Below the pieces are notes generated by a model that saw nothing but the letters and a program-made list of their open reading frames with translations, did not search any database and was not told the DNA's origin. 64,000 nucleotides of DNA from Symsagittifera roscoffensis (taxonomy: Eukaryota; Xenacoelomorpha; Acoela; Convolutidae), in NCBI RefSeq assembly GCF_963678635.1, contig NC_087064.1, forward strand, positions 30,845,740 to 30,909,739. The letters run 5' to 3'. Of this stretch, positions 8,323-17,172 are shown one piece after another. The stretch's first letter is position 1. The number at the start of each line of letters is the position of its first letter. The position numbers and the translations under genes are program-made.

Positions 8323-8952
8323 ATGGACAATTTCAACTTGGATGAATTGATGGACCTGGCAGAGGCATATGTAGGACCGATGATAGATGCGATCTATCGT
8401 CGGCTGATCGATCGAGACTTCGCTCTGGAGGACCCAGAGGTAGTCATGTTGCTGACCGCCCTGATCAGCATCTTGGGGCATGACAACCGTGGGGACCGCC
8501 CCACGGAAGTCCTGTTGATGGCAGCATATGGAGAGAGGGGAGTACTAGACCGCCCGAACATGAGAGTGATGAGGTGGAGAAACGGGGCTCTCTCAGGGAG
8601 TGACTTGGCGAATGAGCCTGGATTGGGAAGTTCTAGGACTTACCGACCAGGTGAGATGCCTATGCCCTCCAAGCCCAAACCTGGGCTGACGAGAATGCAT
8701 CAGGAGATGAACAGCGAGGCTGCCTCGTCTGGTTCACCACTGAGAGCAGCTGTGCCACCAAAGATGGTGAAAGTAGGACAGAAGGTTCAGACGAACCAAA
8801 CCATGCAAGATCTGGATGAGATGAAGGATGAAATGGAAAGTACGAAGAAGGAGCTGGACGAGATGACCAAAAGCATGCTCAAGATGGAGGACGATCGAGA
8901 CGTGGAGAAAATTGTTCGAAGACTGCAACAAAAAGCAGGATCAAGAAATTGA
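8323..8952 (+). CDS. Element A polyprotein 2, N-terminal segment with coiled coil
   Basis: The ATG at 8323 is preferred over upstream non-ATG codons because copy B starts at the matching place (35,076), 75 nt after its acceptor. Residues 1-110 are helical and conserved with B, including DRPTEVLLM against GRPTEVVLM and NEPGLG against REPGLG. Residues 120-205 are Met/Lys/Glu-rich with heptad spacing and predict a coiled coil. The frame stops at 8952 and the coiled-coil pattern resumes in another frame from about 8912, so a frame change lies at 8.91-8.95 kb. I do not recognise the conserved N-terminal domain. By position it corresponds to a retroviral env slot, but no signal peptide or membrane segment is seen. 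Confidence 0.7.
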   Translation: MDNFNLDELMDLAEAYVGPMIDAIYRRLIDRDFALEDPEVVMLLTALISILGHDNRGDRPTEVLLMAAYGERGVLDRPNMRVMRWRNGALSGSDLANEPGLGSSRTYRPGEMPMPSKPKPGLTRMHQEMNSEAASSGSPLRAAVPPKMVKVGQKVQTNQTMQDLDEMKDEMESTKKELDEMTKSMLKMEDDRDVEKIVRRLQQKAGSRN

Positions 8953-11900
8953 GCGCTTGAGGCAGGACTACAAAGAGCAATCGGAACAGATGGCGTTGAC
9001 AACGGCCGTGGAGAAAGTGATACCTGCAAGGAATATTCCTCGTGGGCAGTCCCCGATGGAGCTCTTGACGCCTCGAGAAATGAGTCAAACAACGGAGACA
9101 CGGCTCCCGACAGAGACAAATCGAGTAGCGATCCCGGACCCTAGTGACACCTTGGGTGACCCCGTCGTGGAACAAACGGTGAGGAAGCTGATAGAGACAG
9201 CTGGACGACTGGTCGCCAACAAGAATGCGCCAGGTTCCGGGGTGACTGCACCCTTTGGAACGATCGACGACGCGGGCAGAGTACGAGTCTCCCAGACCGT
9301 GATCAGACAGGGGATAAGTGACGTGACGCCACTCATGGGGAGCTCGAAGGCCCCAGAGAGAAGAATACAGAAGATGCCAGCGAAGAAAGTGTCTCGCATA
9401 ATAGACGTACAAAAGAACAATCAATTGAAATATAATTTCACGGGAGTTCCGGAGACAGATCCGAGAGCTTGCTTCAATCGAGCGACTTGGAGCCCTGTAG
9501 TAAACCTGCAGCAACCACCACTGGGGACATCTCATCTGATACTGGGAGACAGCTTGGTCAGAGTACTATCGAATTTGAGGACCTCGTGGGTCACCACGGT
9601 GATGGCCTTCGGAGGCGCGACAATAGCCCAGTTATATCGAATGGTGGAACTGATTAATCCAGGGAGGATCCCCAATGTGATGATCCTGGTTGGGACGAAT
9701 GTCATCTCCAGAGGTTCAGATGAGCAGGAAGTACTATGGGAGTCAATGATGGTGTGTTTGTTTACTACCCTCTGGCAGAAATTCAATTGCGCGGTACTGA
9801 CCGTTTGCACTGTGCCAATGAACACAAGAAGCTTGACAGCAGCAGGAAGAAGGCACAACGAGGGAGTCGTCAGGTGGAATAACATCTTGAGGAACCTCGC
9901 AAGTCGGAACGCCGGAAGAATGATCCTCATGGACATCGAACATGAGTTGAGAGCCATGGATCAGGCCAGACTGACCACGGACGGCATCCACTTCGACAGT
10001 ATCGAAGGACAAGCTTGGTTGAATCGAGTCTTCCAAGAGCGGTTGGACGAACTAGAGGCTGAACTCTTCGACACAGGAGTGCTGAAGGAAGAAGGAACAG
10101 CGAGTGACGCGGTGATTACTACCTTTGTGCCTCCTAGCCTGGAAACACGCTTGGGGACGGTTCCGGCCGTCACGAACTACAGACAACAGAGCTCCAGCGA
10201 ACCAGGTCAAAGGACCGACGTACAGGATCGATTGGGAGAAGCGCCGATGAGGAGGACCATCCATCCTAGGAGAAGAATAGGACCCGTAAACCCAGTCGAA
10301 GAGACAGCCGGCACGTCTAGATCGGACACGAGATCGGAGACGACAAGTACCAGTCGAGAGGAGAGACGCCCGGGCAGAGGCTCGTTGATGTGGTCAAGAC
10401 CCATACCGTCTCCCTGGCATGTATACAAAGACGAGCTAATGAAGCTGGATCTCCAGAGGGTAAGCTTCATTGAAGATGCAAGGAGGATGCTGAATGGAGC
10501 GACGCTATCCGTCAGCAGATTGTACTCGAAAACCGGCGTAGACGGGTTGATAGCCGCTAGCATAAATTTCAGCTCCACGACGGCCTTGAGATTTGCTGAC
10601 CTAGAAGGACTGCCCTCTAACAACACAATGGGACCAGTGAACGCGAGATCATTGCAAGACGTGAGATTGAATCATGATGAAGGGAATCGAGAAGAGAGAC
10701 CTGGAAGATTTCTAGTCACAAGGGCGCCGATCGGACAACATGTGAAGATGTTCAGGCAAATAAGCTCACCCCCTGGTCATGTGAAGGAGAGAATATACCC
10801 AAAACTAGTGAATCAAGATGGTGATGTCCAAAGATATGGCGGATTGAAAGCGATAAAGAAAGATGATGACAAGGCAGAAATGAGGAAGGCCAAGATTATG
10901 ATAGTAGCGAATTCAGAGTTCGTGTACACCTCCAAGTCTCTGTTTTGGCCGGACGTCATAATGTTGGCAGCGGTCGACCTGGACCTACTGCAATCGATAT
11001 CTCTGGCTATAGGGGTACAAAGGCAAACGGACATGAACCCAATTACGATCGTGTTTGCTGGCATCAAAGATCATCTACACAGTAGAGGTTTTCTGGGCAG
11101 ACTCAGAGATCCTACAACGGCAGAGAACGCTGTGTGGCCAGCGATAAAAGATATCCTTGAGTCGATGGGTGAAGTGATGGATGCGACGAAGGAGGTGTCG
11201 TTCACCAAAGTGACACCGAGAATAGTATTCGCGTTGTCTCCGGGGTATGCACATCTCCCGGATGGACTGAAATTTGTGTATGCGATTGTGACCTTGCTTT
11301 CGGAAAGAAAATATGATGTGATCAAATCAGCCTTGAATCGCATGATAGAGATGGAGAACCTGAGGCCACTCAAGGCTGAACTACCTGCAGTGTGGTCAGA
11401 TATCTCAAACGCGATGAGAGGATTCAAGGACCATGCTCTACACATGTTAGTGTTGGACGAGGTGCTGGGGTTGGAACTGTCCAATTTCAGTCGACAGCTC
11501 AAACTGAAACCGGGAATAGACGACGACCATCGAGTGATTGCGGCGATGTTCAACGACTTATGGTTCCGAGCAATGGAAGTGACAGGTGAAAACACGAGGA
11601 GGAAAAATTCACTAGAGACGAGAGCTCATTTGGAGGCGATGGTTTTGAGAACGAAGCCGGAAGCCAACCAGTGGCTACACCTGAATCCTAGAGTAGCGGG
11701 ATTGGGTGCAGATGCTTTTGAGCAAGGCCCTGTGATGATCACAAAGATCCATGCCTACTTGTTGAAGGAGGTGAACCTGGCGGAAAATGCCGGAGAAAAG
11801 ACCGCTGAATTTGTGAACAGAATGTGTCTGATTACTCTGGAAACCTTCTGGACCCAGGAAGTGAAGGGACAGGAGGGCTTTGAAAGGACAGACATCATGC

Positions 11901-12709
11901 TAGAAGGGTTGGGAGCCGGATGGACCGCGTCCTTCTTGGCAAAAGTTTACCCGAAAGTCTCGCACTACTTGATAAAAAAATTCCTCCAAGCAGTAGTGGA
12001 AGTGTCAAAAGTGGAACTAATAGCCTTGTTCGTGACATTTGGAGCAGAGAGTTTTGTGAAGGGACCGGCGATGCTGCTCACCGAAGGAATCCAGAACCTG
12101 CGGTTAGATAGACTTCTGACATTGATTGCGATTACCCACGGAAACTTGGGAGGACTAATGAAATTGACACGTTGTCCAGATCAGATGAGAGAGAGAGTGA
12201 GGAACTTAGACATGAAGAAATCCACGGACTCGTGGAATAAGATAAGAGACCTGAGACACACTCTTATCCAATATCTCTTACAACAAAATCGCTTTGGAAC
12301 GGGAGAAGACGAGACTATTGAAAGAGAGGAAGATGTTAGGCGACATATTGGAGGCATGCCCCTTTTAACCGATCTGAGCTTGGCTATGAGAACCGATCCC
12401 TTAGCGTTGATCAGAGGAGTCACGAAGTTTGTGACAGTGATCTATGGACCAGCAGTCACGTTTGCGTTCCCTGACGTTAAAGTGGAGGCATACAGGAGGT
12501 CGGTGCTGCACCTGAACCTCATATCAGCAGTGGACGGTAGTACACTGAACTGGTGTGAACAGCACACATTGCGGGAGCTCATGAGTGAAGATCTGTTATT
12601 TACGAAAATATCGGAGCCAGAGATGACAGTCATCAATTTTGACGATCACTTCCGTAATCGCATGGGAGAAGTAGAAAGAGGACCCATCGAAGTGTTTCCG
12701 AAGCTTTAG
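8912..12709 (+). CDS. Element A polyprotein 2, central segment with SGNH/GDSL hydrolase domain
   Basis: This is the longest ORF in the window (1265 codons). Residues 1-35 continue the coiled coil. Residues 207-385 form an SGNH hydrolase: block I HLILGDSL (Ser214), block II FGGAT (Gly235), block III VGTN (Asn263) and block V TDGIHF (Asp357, His360), in correct order and spacing. The family hydrolyses esters such as acetyl groups; the substrate here is unknown. Residues 420-500 are low-complexity and Arg/Ser/Thr-rich. A conserved unknown domain follows (EGLPSNNTMGPV, then LFWPDVI, VFAGIKDHLHSRG and ALSPGYAHLP), which may be a second, degenerate alpha/beta hydrolase-like fold. The rest is helical and unrecognised. 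The TAG at 12,707 replaces a TGG that copy B keeps, and homology continues past it in frame. Confidence 0.85.
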   Translation: MFEDCNKKQDQEIERLRQDYKEQSEQMALTTAVEKVIPARNIPRGQSPMELLTPREMSQTTETRLPTETNRVAIPDPSDTLGDPVVEQTVRKLIETAGRLVANKNAPGSGVTAPFGTIDDAGRVRVSQTVIRQGISDVTPLMGSSKAPERRIQKMPAKKVSRIIDVQKNNQLKYNFTGVPETDPRACFNRATWSPVVNLQQPPLGTSHLILGDSLVRVLSNLRTSWVTTVMAFGGATIAQLYRMVELINPGRIPNVMILVGTNVISRGSDEQEVLWESMMVCLFTTLWQKFNCAVLTVCTVPMNTRSLTAAGRRHNEGVVRWNNILRNLASRNAGRMILMDIEHELRAMDQARLTTDGIHFDSIEGQAWLNRVFQERLDELEAELFDTGVLKEEGTASDAVITTFVPPSLETRLGTVPAVTNYRQQSSSEPGQRTDVQDRLGEAPMRRTIHPRRRIGPVNPVEETAGTSRSDTRSETTSTSREERRPGRGSLMWSRPIPSPWHVYKDELMKLDLQRVSFIEDARRMLNGATLSVSRLYSKTGVDGLIAASINFSSTTALRFADLEGLPSNNTMGPVNARSLQDVRLNHDEGNREERPGRFLVTRAPIGQHVKMFRQISSPPGHVKERIYPKLVNQDGDVQRYGGLKAIKKDDDKAEMRKAKIMIVANSEFVYTSKSLFWPDVIMLAAVDLDLLQSISLAIGVQRQTDMNPITIVFAGIKDHLHSRGFLGRLRDPTTAENAVWPAIKDILESMGEVMDATKEVSFTKVTPRIVFALSPGYAHLPDGLKFVYAIVTLLSERKYDVIKSALNRMIEMENLRPLKAELPAVWSDISNAMRGFKDHALHMLVLDEVLGLELSNFSRQLKLKPGIDDDHRVIAAMFNDLWFRAMEVTGENTRRKNSLETRAHLEAMVLRTKPEANQWLHLNPRVAGLGADAFEQGPVMITKIHAYLLKEVNLAENAGEKTAEFVNRMCLITLETFWTQEVKGQEGFERTDIMLEGLGAGWTASFLAKVYPKVSHYLIKKFLQAVVEVSKVELIALFVTFGAESFVKGPAMLLTEGIQNLRLDRLLTLIAITHGNLGGLMKLTRCPDQMRERVRNLDMKKSTDSWNKIRDLRHTLIQYLLQQNRFGTGEDETIEREEDVRRHIGGMPLLTDLSLAMRTDPLALIRGVTKFVTVIYGPAVTFAFPDVKVEAYRRSVLHLNLISAVDGSTLNWCEQHTLRELMSEDLLFTKISEPEMTVINFDDHFRNRMGEVERGPIEVFPKL

Positions 12710-12889
12710 AATCTGAGACCCTCTGATAAAACGAATGGTGAAATAACCAGAGTGCCTCGTCTCACTGCAGCATATCATAAAGTGAGAGAAGAGACGAAGG
12801 ACTTGGGTGATTACGAGAAGCTGCCGGAGGCAATCCCTGAATTCCCTCTGATAAGAAGGATGTTGCTCGGAGCTCATCGAAACCAATGA
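12710..12889 (+). pseudogene. Polyprotein 2 read-on fragment after the TAG (element A)
   Basis: The frame of the preceding ORF stays open for 59 codons after the TAG at 12,707 and ends at TGA 12,887. It aligns with copy B around 45.44-45.63 kb, from NLRP to RRMLLG. This shows the TAG is a nonsense change inside a longer protein and not a true C-terminus. After the TGA the homology moves to another frame at about 12,909. Confidence 0.65.
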
Positions 12890-12908
12890 AAGGAGAGCAG
12901 GGAATTTC

Positions 12909-14183
12909 GTGGGAACGATGGATCCATACTTTAAAGGGAGAAATGCCGCCGTGTTACAATACACACGATTTACATATACGGATCAAGCGACGAGAAGGCG
13001 AATAAGCAACGCCGCGACTCCCAAGCCTGGAAGATTTGACGAGGAATGGACGGGATTAGGCTTAGCTCTGATGAAGATGAGAGGCAGGACCGAACTGCCT
13101 GAAGCCTCCTTGATCCTGACTAGTGTGAAACCGGAGTTGAAAGTGGGAGGAACACTGCAGGCGAGAACCTTACTAGCACCCTTCGGCTGCGAGGAAATCA
13201 AAGTGGTCCATGGAGAAGAGGAAGATAGATCGGCCGGTATATTGATAATACCGAAGTTTTCGGAAGGAACCGACAATGATAAGCAAGGACTCTCGAGCTC
13301 AAAGAAGGATAAGTCAGGAGGAGATGACGGACAGGGAGGAAGCCGTCAAACTGATGAACCCATGCAACAAGATGCAAGTCAAGCTGGTGGGGAAGACGAC
13401 AGGGCATCGACAGGAGGAGCATCCAGCCAGGATTTCAATATCTTCAGTGATCTTGAGAACAACGCAGATACGTTGGAGACGACTGAGCCAGCGGATGAAG
13501 GCATCTCGACACTGGAGCCTCCGTCAGCCTTTATGGAAATGAAACGGAATTTGCCGGAGAGCAGCTCTCCTGGCAATCCAAGGAATAACGACCAAAGAAT
13601 CCTCATGGAATCACCTAGAAGGAGAAGAATAGAAGCCTCAGCCAGATTACCTTTCTTGGGAACGCTGCCCAAAGAAGAATGGGAAGTACATCATCGAGAC
13701 CACGAGAGTAGGACGGGATGCAAATTGGACAGAGTAGCGTTCATGGAAGAAATCTGGACAGTGGTTCAGAGCTATGGGACCCAGTCCATTCTGAAAACGG
13801 GTCTCAACCAACCCTTTATGAGGGAAGTCCTTGACAAGCTTGATGAGTGTGAAGGGAGACTGAGTGAGTTGTTGATCGACTCGGCCACTGATGAAAGTGA
13901 AGCGAATTCTCCCATCAAGATGACACCGCATGACGATAAAGGAGAGGTGGTGTATCTGTCAAGAACCAGGAGAGGGACGATGCGATCAAAATTGGTGATT
14001 GATAAGATCAATGCGATGAAAATGAAGTTAGGCAGCAGAGTGATACCGAGGAGAGTCGGAAAGACGAAGGTGGATTCGGAGAAATCGATGAAAGCTGTTA
14101 ACTCAGCGAAAAGAAACGAGTCGAAGAGGTCATGGATTTGGGACAAGGTGATTATCAATTGCCTGGGACCGACAAAATGTTGA
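12909..14183 (+). CDS. Element A polyprotein 2, third segment (unknown, low-complexity centre)
   Basis: The frame is +1 relative to the previous piece. Residues 1-120 align with copy B (45.70-46.05 kb; short anchors are NAAVLQ against NAAALH, and AGILIIP against AGDLAIP). Residues 120-230 are Asp/Glu/Ser/Gln-rich and probably disordered. Around residue 230 the anchor SPRRRRIE matches B SPRRRRID, followed by FLGT in both. The C-terminal third is basic. Copy B reads continuously across the 12.89-12.91 kb junction where A changes frame, so the junction is an indel in A. The last residues before the stop at 14,183 are probably out of frame, because homology moves to the frame of the next ORF. No known domain is recognised. 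Confidence 0.7.
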   Translation: MGTMDPYFKGRNAAVLQYTRFTYTDQATRRRISNAATPKPGRFDEEWTGLGLALMKMRGRTELPEASLILTSVKPELKVGGTLQARTLLAPFGCEEIKVVHGEEEDRSAGILIIPKFSEGTDNDKQGLSSSKKDKSGGDDGQGGSRQTDEPMQQDASQAGGEDDRASTGGASSQDFNIFSDLENNADTLETTEPADEGISTLEPPSAFMEMKRNLPESSSPGNPRNNDQRILMESPRRRRIEASARLPFLGTLPKEEWEVHHRDHESRTGCKLDRVAFMEEIWTVVQSYGTQSILKTGLNQPFMREVLDKLDECEGRLSELLIDSATDESEANSPIKMTPHDDKGEVVYLSRTRRGTMRSKLVIDKINAMKMKLGSRVIPRRVGKTKVDSEKSMKAVNSAKRNESKRSWIWDKVIINCLGPTKC

Positions 14184-15427
14184 CTGATATAGCGATGGTG
14201 CCGCCCATTCTCATGGCGGGAATAAAGTCAACAGGCTATAAATCCAAAAGGAGTGACCGCACTCTGACTGGAGCAACCTTGGAAATGGAAATACTCAGCC
14301 AATGTGGAGAGAGCAAAATGAAAGACTTTAAGCCATCTCCCATGAATCATGGAAAGGGAAATATCGCAGGACAACTAGTACCAGTGGAGTATAATCGACT
14401 GATGGTATCGGAGGCTGTGTCGATAGATGAACCGACCGGTGGATACATGGAAATGTTGGAATACCGAAACCCGGCTAGAGGGTACGTGATGGCTCTGGAA
14501 GACAAGGGTGCCATGGAGGGTTATCTGGAGACAATGTTGCAAGGCACCACCCTCAAGCAGAAGGCGTACGGGACTTTAGCATCGTCTGAGATACAGGCAG
14601 AAACGATGGAGCAGTTGGTGAGCCTTCCATGGAAAGCAGTGGTATTAAGGTATTTCGAAGAAGAGATGAGGACTACGCCAAGAATACACTCTCTCGTGGC
14701 AGTACCTTACATAAGAACAGAGTTACAACTGAGGTTTGCCTGGTGCATGATGGGACTAACTCGCGAAGAGTATGATTCAGAAGAAAGGAAGAGGTCAAAA
14801 GAAGAGAAGGTTTTCCTTATGACGAACCTGAGAGATCTGATAGTCCAAGAGGGAGCAGCAGTAGCGTGTGCGAAGCGGAGAGACGCTCTCTGTTTCATTC
14901 GATTCATGATAGAGCAGATTTCAGTACCTGCATTGAAGACTTGTGTTAAGATGCTGAGGGAAGGCGATGAGCGAGCGAAAGCCTTACTTTTGCTAGCACT
15001 GCTAGATATGCAGCAAAGCAAACCGATGAGGGTGAACATGAAAGAACCCGAGGAGTTAGAACCCATGAGAAAGATAGACGAAATCAGGAGATTCTCAAAC
15101 AAGGAGCTGAGACTCACTAAAGAATCTATGGGGGCACTGCCGAAGTCCAGTGAATACTGTGGACCGATCAAGAATAAATCGTATAGCTACGTATCCGGAA
15201 TCATAGGGATATCGTACAACCCTTTCCTGAGTGAAGACATACGCGATTGCTTCTTCGATTACGAGCAGGCGGTGTTACTAAGATTCTGGACGTCCAGAAT
15301 TGTAACGATTAAGAGCGTTAACAATCCACAGGCCAAATTGGGATTGGTCTTGGAAGAAGAGGTGACTGCACCTTCCGTACCAAAATCCGACAAGAGAATG
15401 GAGTTTGGGTTGGGATTCTCGGATTAA
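14132..15427 (+). CDS. Element A polyprotein 2, fourth segment (helical, unknown)
   Basis: The segment is 431 codons and overlaps the previous frame by 52 bp. It is well conserved with copy B (46.8-48.06 kb): ILMAG against MFLAG, RTLTGATLEMEILSQC against RTLADTRLEMEVISQC, DEPTGGYMEM against GDPTGGYLEM, and SNKELRLTKE against SNKELTVTRE. The centre (residues 230-330) is strongly helical with repeated Leu/Arg pairs. No catalytic signature is seen. B is continuous over the start of this ORF, so the start is a frame change and the ATG at 14,132 is probably not used. TAA at 15,425 is in frame with the next ORF; B is homologous on both sides. Confidence 0.7.
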   Translation: MDLGQGDYQLPGTDKMLTDIAMVPPILMAGIKSTGYKSKRSDRTLTGATLEMEILSQCGESKMKDFKPSPMNHGKGNIAGQLVPVEYNRLMVSEAVSIDEPTGGYMEMLEYRNPARGYVMALEDKGAMEGYLETMLQGTTLKQKAYGTLASSEIQAETMEQLVSLPWKAVVLRYFEEEMRTTPRIHSLVAVPYIRTELQLRFAWCMMGLTREEYDSEERKRSKEEKVFLMTNLRDLIVQEGAAVACAKRRDALCFIRFMIEQISVPALKTCVKMLREGDERAKALLLLALLDMQQSKPMRVNMKEPEELEPMRKIDEIRRFSNKELRLTKESMGALPKSSEYCGPIKNKSYSYVSGIIGISYNPFLSEDIRDCFFDYEQAVLLRFWTSRIVTIKSVNNPQAKLGLVLEEEVTAPSVPKSDKRMEFGLGFSD

Positions 15428-15442
15428 TTACTAAGAACGAGC

Positions 15443-15835
15443 TTGATGGCAGTGTGGGAGTTGATGAGGCCATCATGGTGTCCTAGTCCCAACGCTGACT
15501 CGATATTACGGGCGACACAAGACGTGCAGAGGGAACTAAATGCAGACTGTAACCTGCGTGACCTTAACATCATATATAATGTGATGATAACGGCCTCTAG
15601 GAGCAACGGAGAAGATAAAGTGGAGTTGCCTGGCTGGGGACCAGAAGACTGGGTCAAACTTGGTAGCTGTCTGGCGGAAGTCTATGGACTGGAGGGTCAC
15701 GTTTGTGGAGGTCTGGACTGTGTGAAGACCCTAGAGAAACAACACAAGCAATTGACGGTATTGTTTGGGAATGTCGTGATGAAAACAAGAACAGAAACGG
15801 AACTGATAGCAGATTGCATGGAGGAACCGAGGTGA
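15443..15835 (+). CDS. Element A polyprotein 2, fifth segment
   Basis: This continues the frame of the previous ORF after TAA 15,425. The anchor TSLMAVWELMRPSW matches B TSLVTLWELMKPSW (about 48.1 kb). It includes a DCVKTLEKQH motif, matched in B by CLKTLSEQH. At 15,817 copy B has one extra C; its absence in A throws the frame, so everything after ADC to the stop at 15,835 is spurious. Homology resumes in the next frame at 15,817. This is the cleanest single-base break in the element. Confidence 0.7.
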   Translation: MMAVWELMRPSWCPSPNADSILRATQDVQRELNADCNLRDLNIIYNVMITASRSNGEDKVELPGWGPEDWVKLGSCLAEVYGLEGHVCGGLDCVKTLEKQHKQLTVLFGNVVMKTRTETELIADCMEEPR

Positions 15836-17172
15836 ATCTAGTGACTGCACTAGGATTCTACAGCATGTTTGGTTCTCTAGAGTCACTATTGAATCTAGAA
15901 CAGAGACATGAGATGGTCACAGCCATCAGTGTAGAAGTATTCCCAGGAGTTCTGCAGACTGAGCAGAAGTACATAGGAAAATGGAGGGAAGCGATCGAGA
16001 CGGAAATGAACATCAGATACAGTGAGACTTATTGTAGACCATCAGGAGCACGATATTTGGTGGGTTCGACATTGGCTCCAATGTGCAAGAGCAGATACCC
16101 GGTACACTTCGTAGCCGTGAATGTAAAGAGTACGAGAACGATCGTGGATCAAGCCTTCTCTGTGCCGAAGTGTGTGAGACTGGCGAGAATGTCCGAGAAA
16201 TCTTACGAGTTGCTATGTAAGATGTTCTCAGCAGTTCCAGAGAGAACCAAGGAAGAGTTGGAATCAATACTAGGAAAGAAGTTCATGGAATACGTGAGCG
16301 GGAACTTCAGTGAATTTGAGAGACAGAAACAGAGAGGATCAACTGTCACAGATTACAATACAGTAGACGAGAATGATGAAGTCCACCGAGTGATGATGGA
16401 AGTGGAACCATTACTGGAAGCTTCGGGAATACGTAATTGGAGGAGCATCATGTTGACACATGACGAGTTTCCCTGCCACTGCTTGCTGCAGACCTGGTGG
16501 TATCCCAAGCGTAGTAATCTGGTGTTGATCTGGGGCTCTGGAGAGCTGCTCTCCATGGGTTTACCATACTCATCACAGCCCATAACAATAGTAATAGTGG
16601 GAGTTATGATGACGATACGATGGCTGGAAGCTCACGTAAGAGAGAACAATAGACAGGAAGCGCCGACGAGAGAAAAGTTGCGGAAATTAGATTGTCTAAA
16701 AGATTTAGATCTTTTTGAGACAATGTGCAAAATTCTAAACATTCCGATGGAAGTGAAGAAGATATGGGCAAGAAAACGATTGATGCCATGGTTCAGAGCT
16801 AACTTGACTGCATGGTTGCACGAATATGCTAAAAAGCATATGTCGAAGCACGGCAGAGTGTACAGTGAATATCAGCTGGACATTGGAGCAGGAGCTTTTA
16901 AGCGAGCTCTCGTGACTCATCGGAATGCAGTGAACACCGCTGTGAAAAGAATTTCCAGGATAAGTGAACGTAGTGGAAAGGAGAAGACAGAGATGTTGAA
17001 GGATGATTTGGAGAGAAATGTGACGTTGTGTCTCCACAACAGCTTCTGCAGGAACAGAGAATCTAATGTGGATCCCCTACCTTGTTGCAAACAGAGGGTA
17101 GAAGAGCAGAAGTGTTGGAGGACGGCTTCCAACAGCGTCAGGATATCTAACGACGTGTTGCAGGATAGCTAA
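15817..17172 (+). CDS. Element A polyprotein 2, C-terminal segment with cysteine motif
   Basis: Coding begins at 15,817, immediately after the single-base deletion; the same frame is open from 15,703 but the first part is an overlap artefact. Conserved anchors with copy B are TEVNL, ALGF, SVEVFPG, LQTEQ, VPKCVRL and LCLHNSFCRNR, then LPCCKQR near the C-terminus. The last forms a Cys/His-rich patch that could bind zinc. A hydrophobic stretch (ITIVIVGVMMTI, about 16.58 kb) is short for a membrane span. TAG/TAA-free to TAG-like stop at 17,170 (TAA frame end GATAGCTAA); B extends about 15 residues further with an acidic tail. Function unknown. Confidence 0.7.
   Translation, partial: HGGTEVNLVTALGFYSMFGSLESLLNLEQRHEMVTAISVEVFPGVLQTEQKYIGKWREAIETEMNIRYSETYCRPSGARYLVGSTLAPMCKSRYPVHFVAVNVKSTRTIVDQAFSVPKCVRLARMSEKSYELLCKMFSAVPERTKEELESILGKKFMEYVSGNFSEFERQKQRGSTVTDYNTVDENDEVHRVMMEVEPLLEASGIRNWRSIMLTHDEFPCHCLLQTWWYPKRSNLVLIWGSGELLSMGLPYSSQPITIVIVGVMMTIRWLEAHVRENNRQEAPTREKLRKLDCLKDLDLFETMCKILNIPMEVKKIWARKRLMPWFRANLTAWLHEYAKKHMSKHGRVYSEYQLDIGAGAFKRALVTHRNAVNTAVKRISRISERSGKEKTEMLKDDLERNVTLCLHNSFCRNRESNVDPLPCCKQRVEEQKCWRTASNSVRISNDVLQDS

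Noticed and set aside
8323-17172. Polyprotein 2 as a retroviral-type envelope glycoprotein
   Set aside because: No signal peptide, no convincing transmembrane segment, no furin-like site and few N-glycosylation clusters; only the position resembles env.
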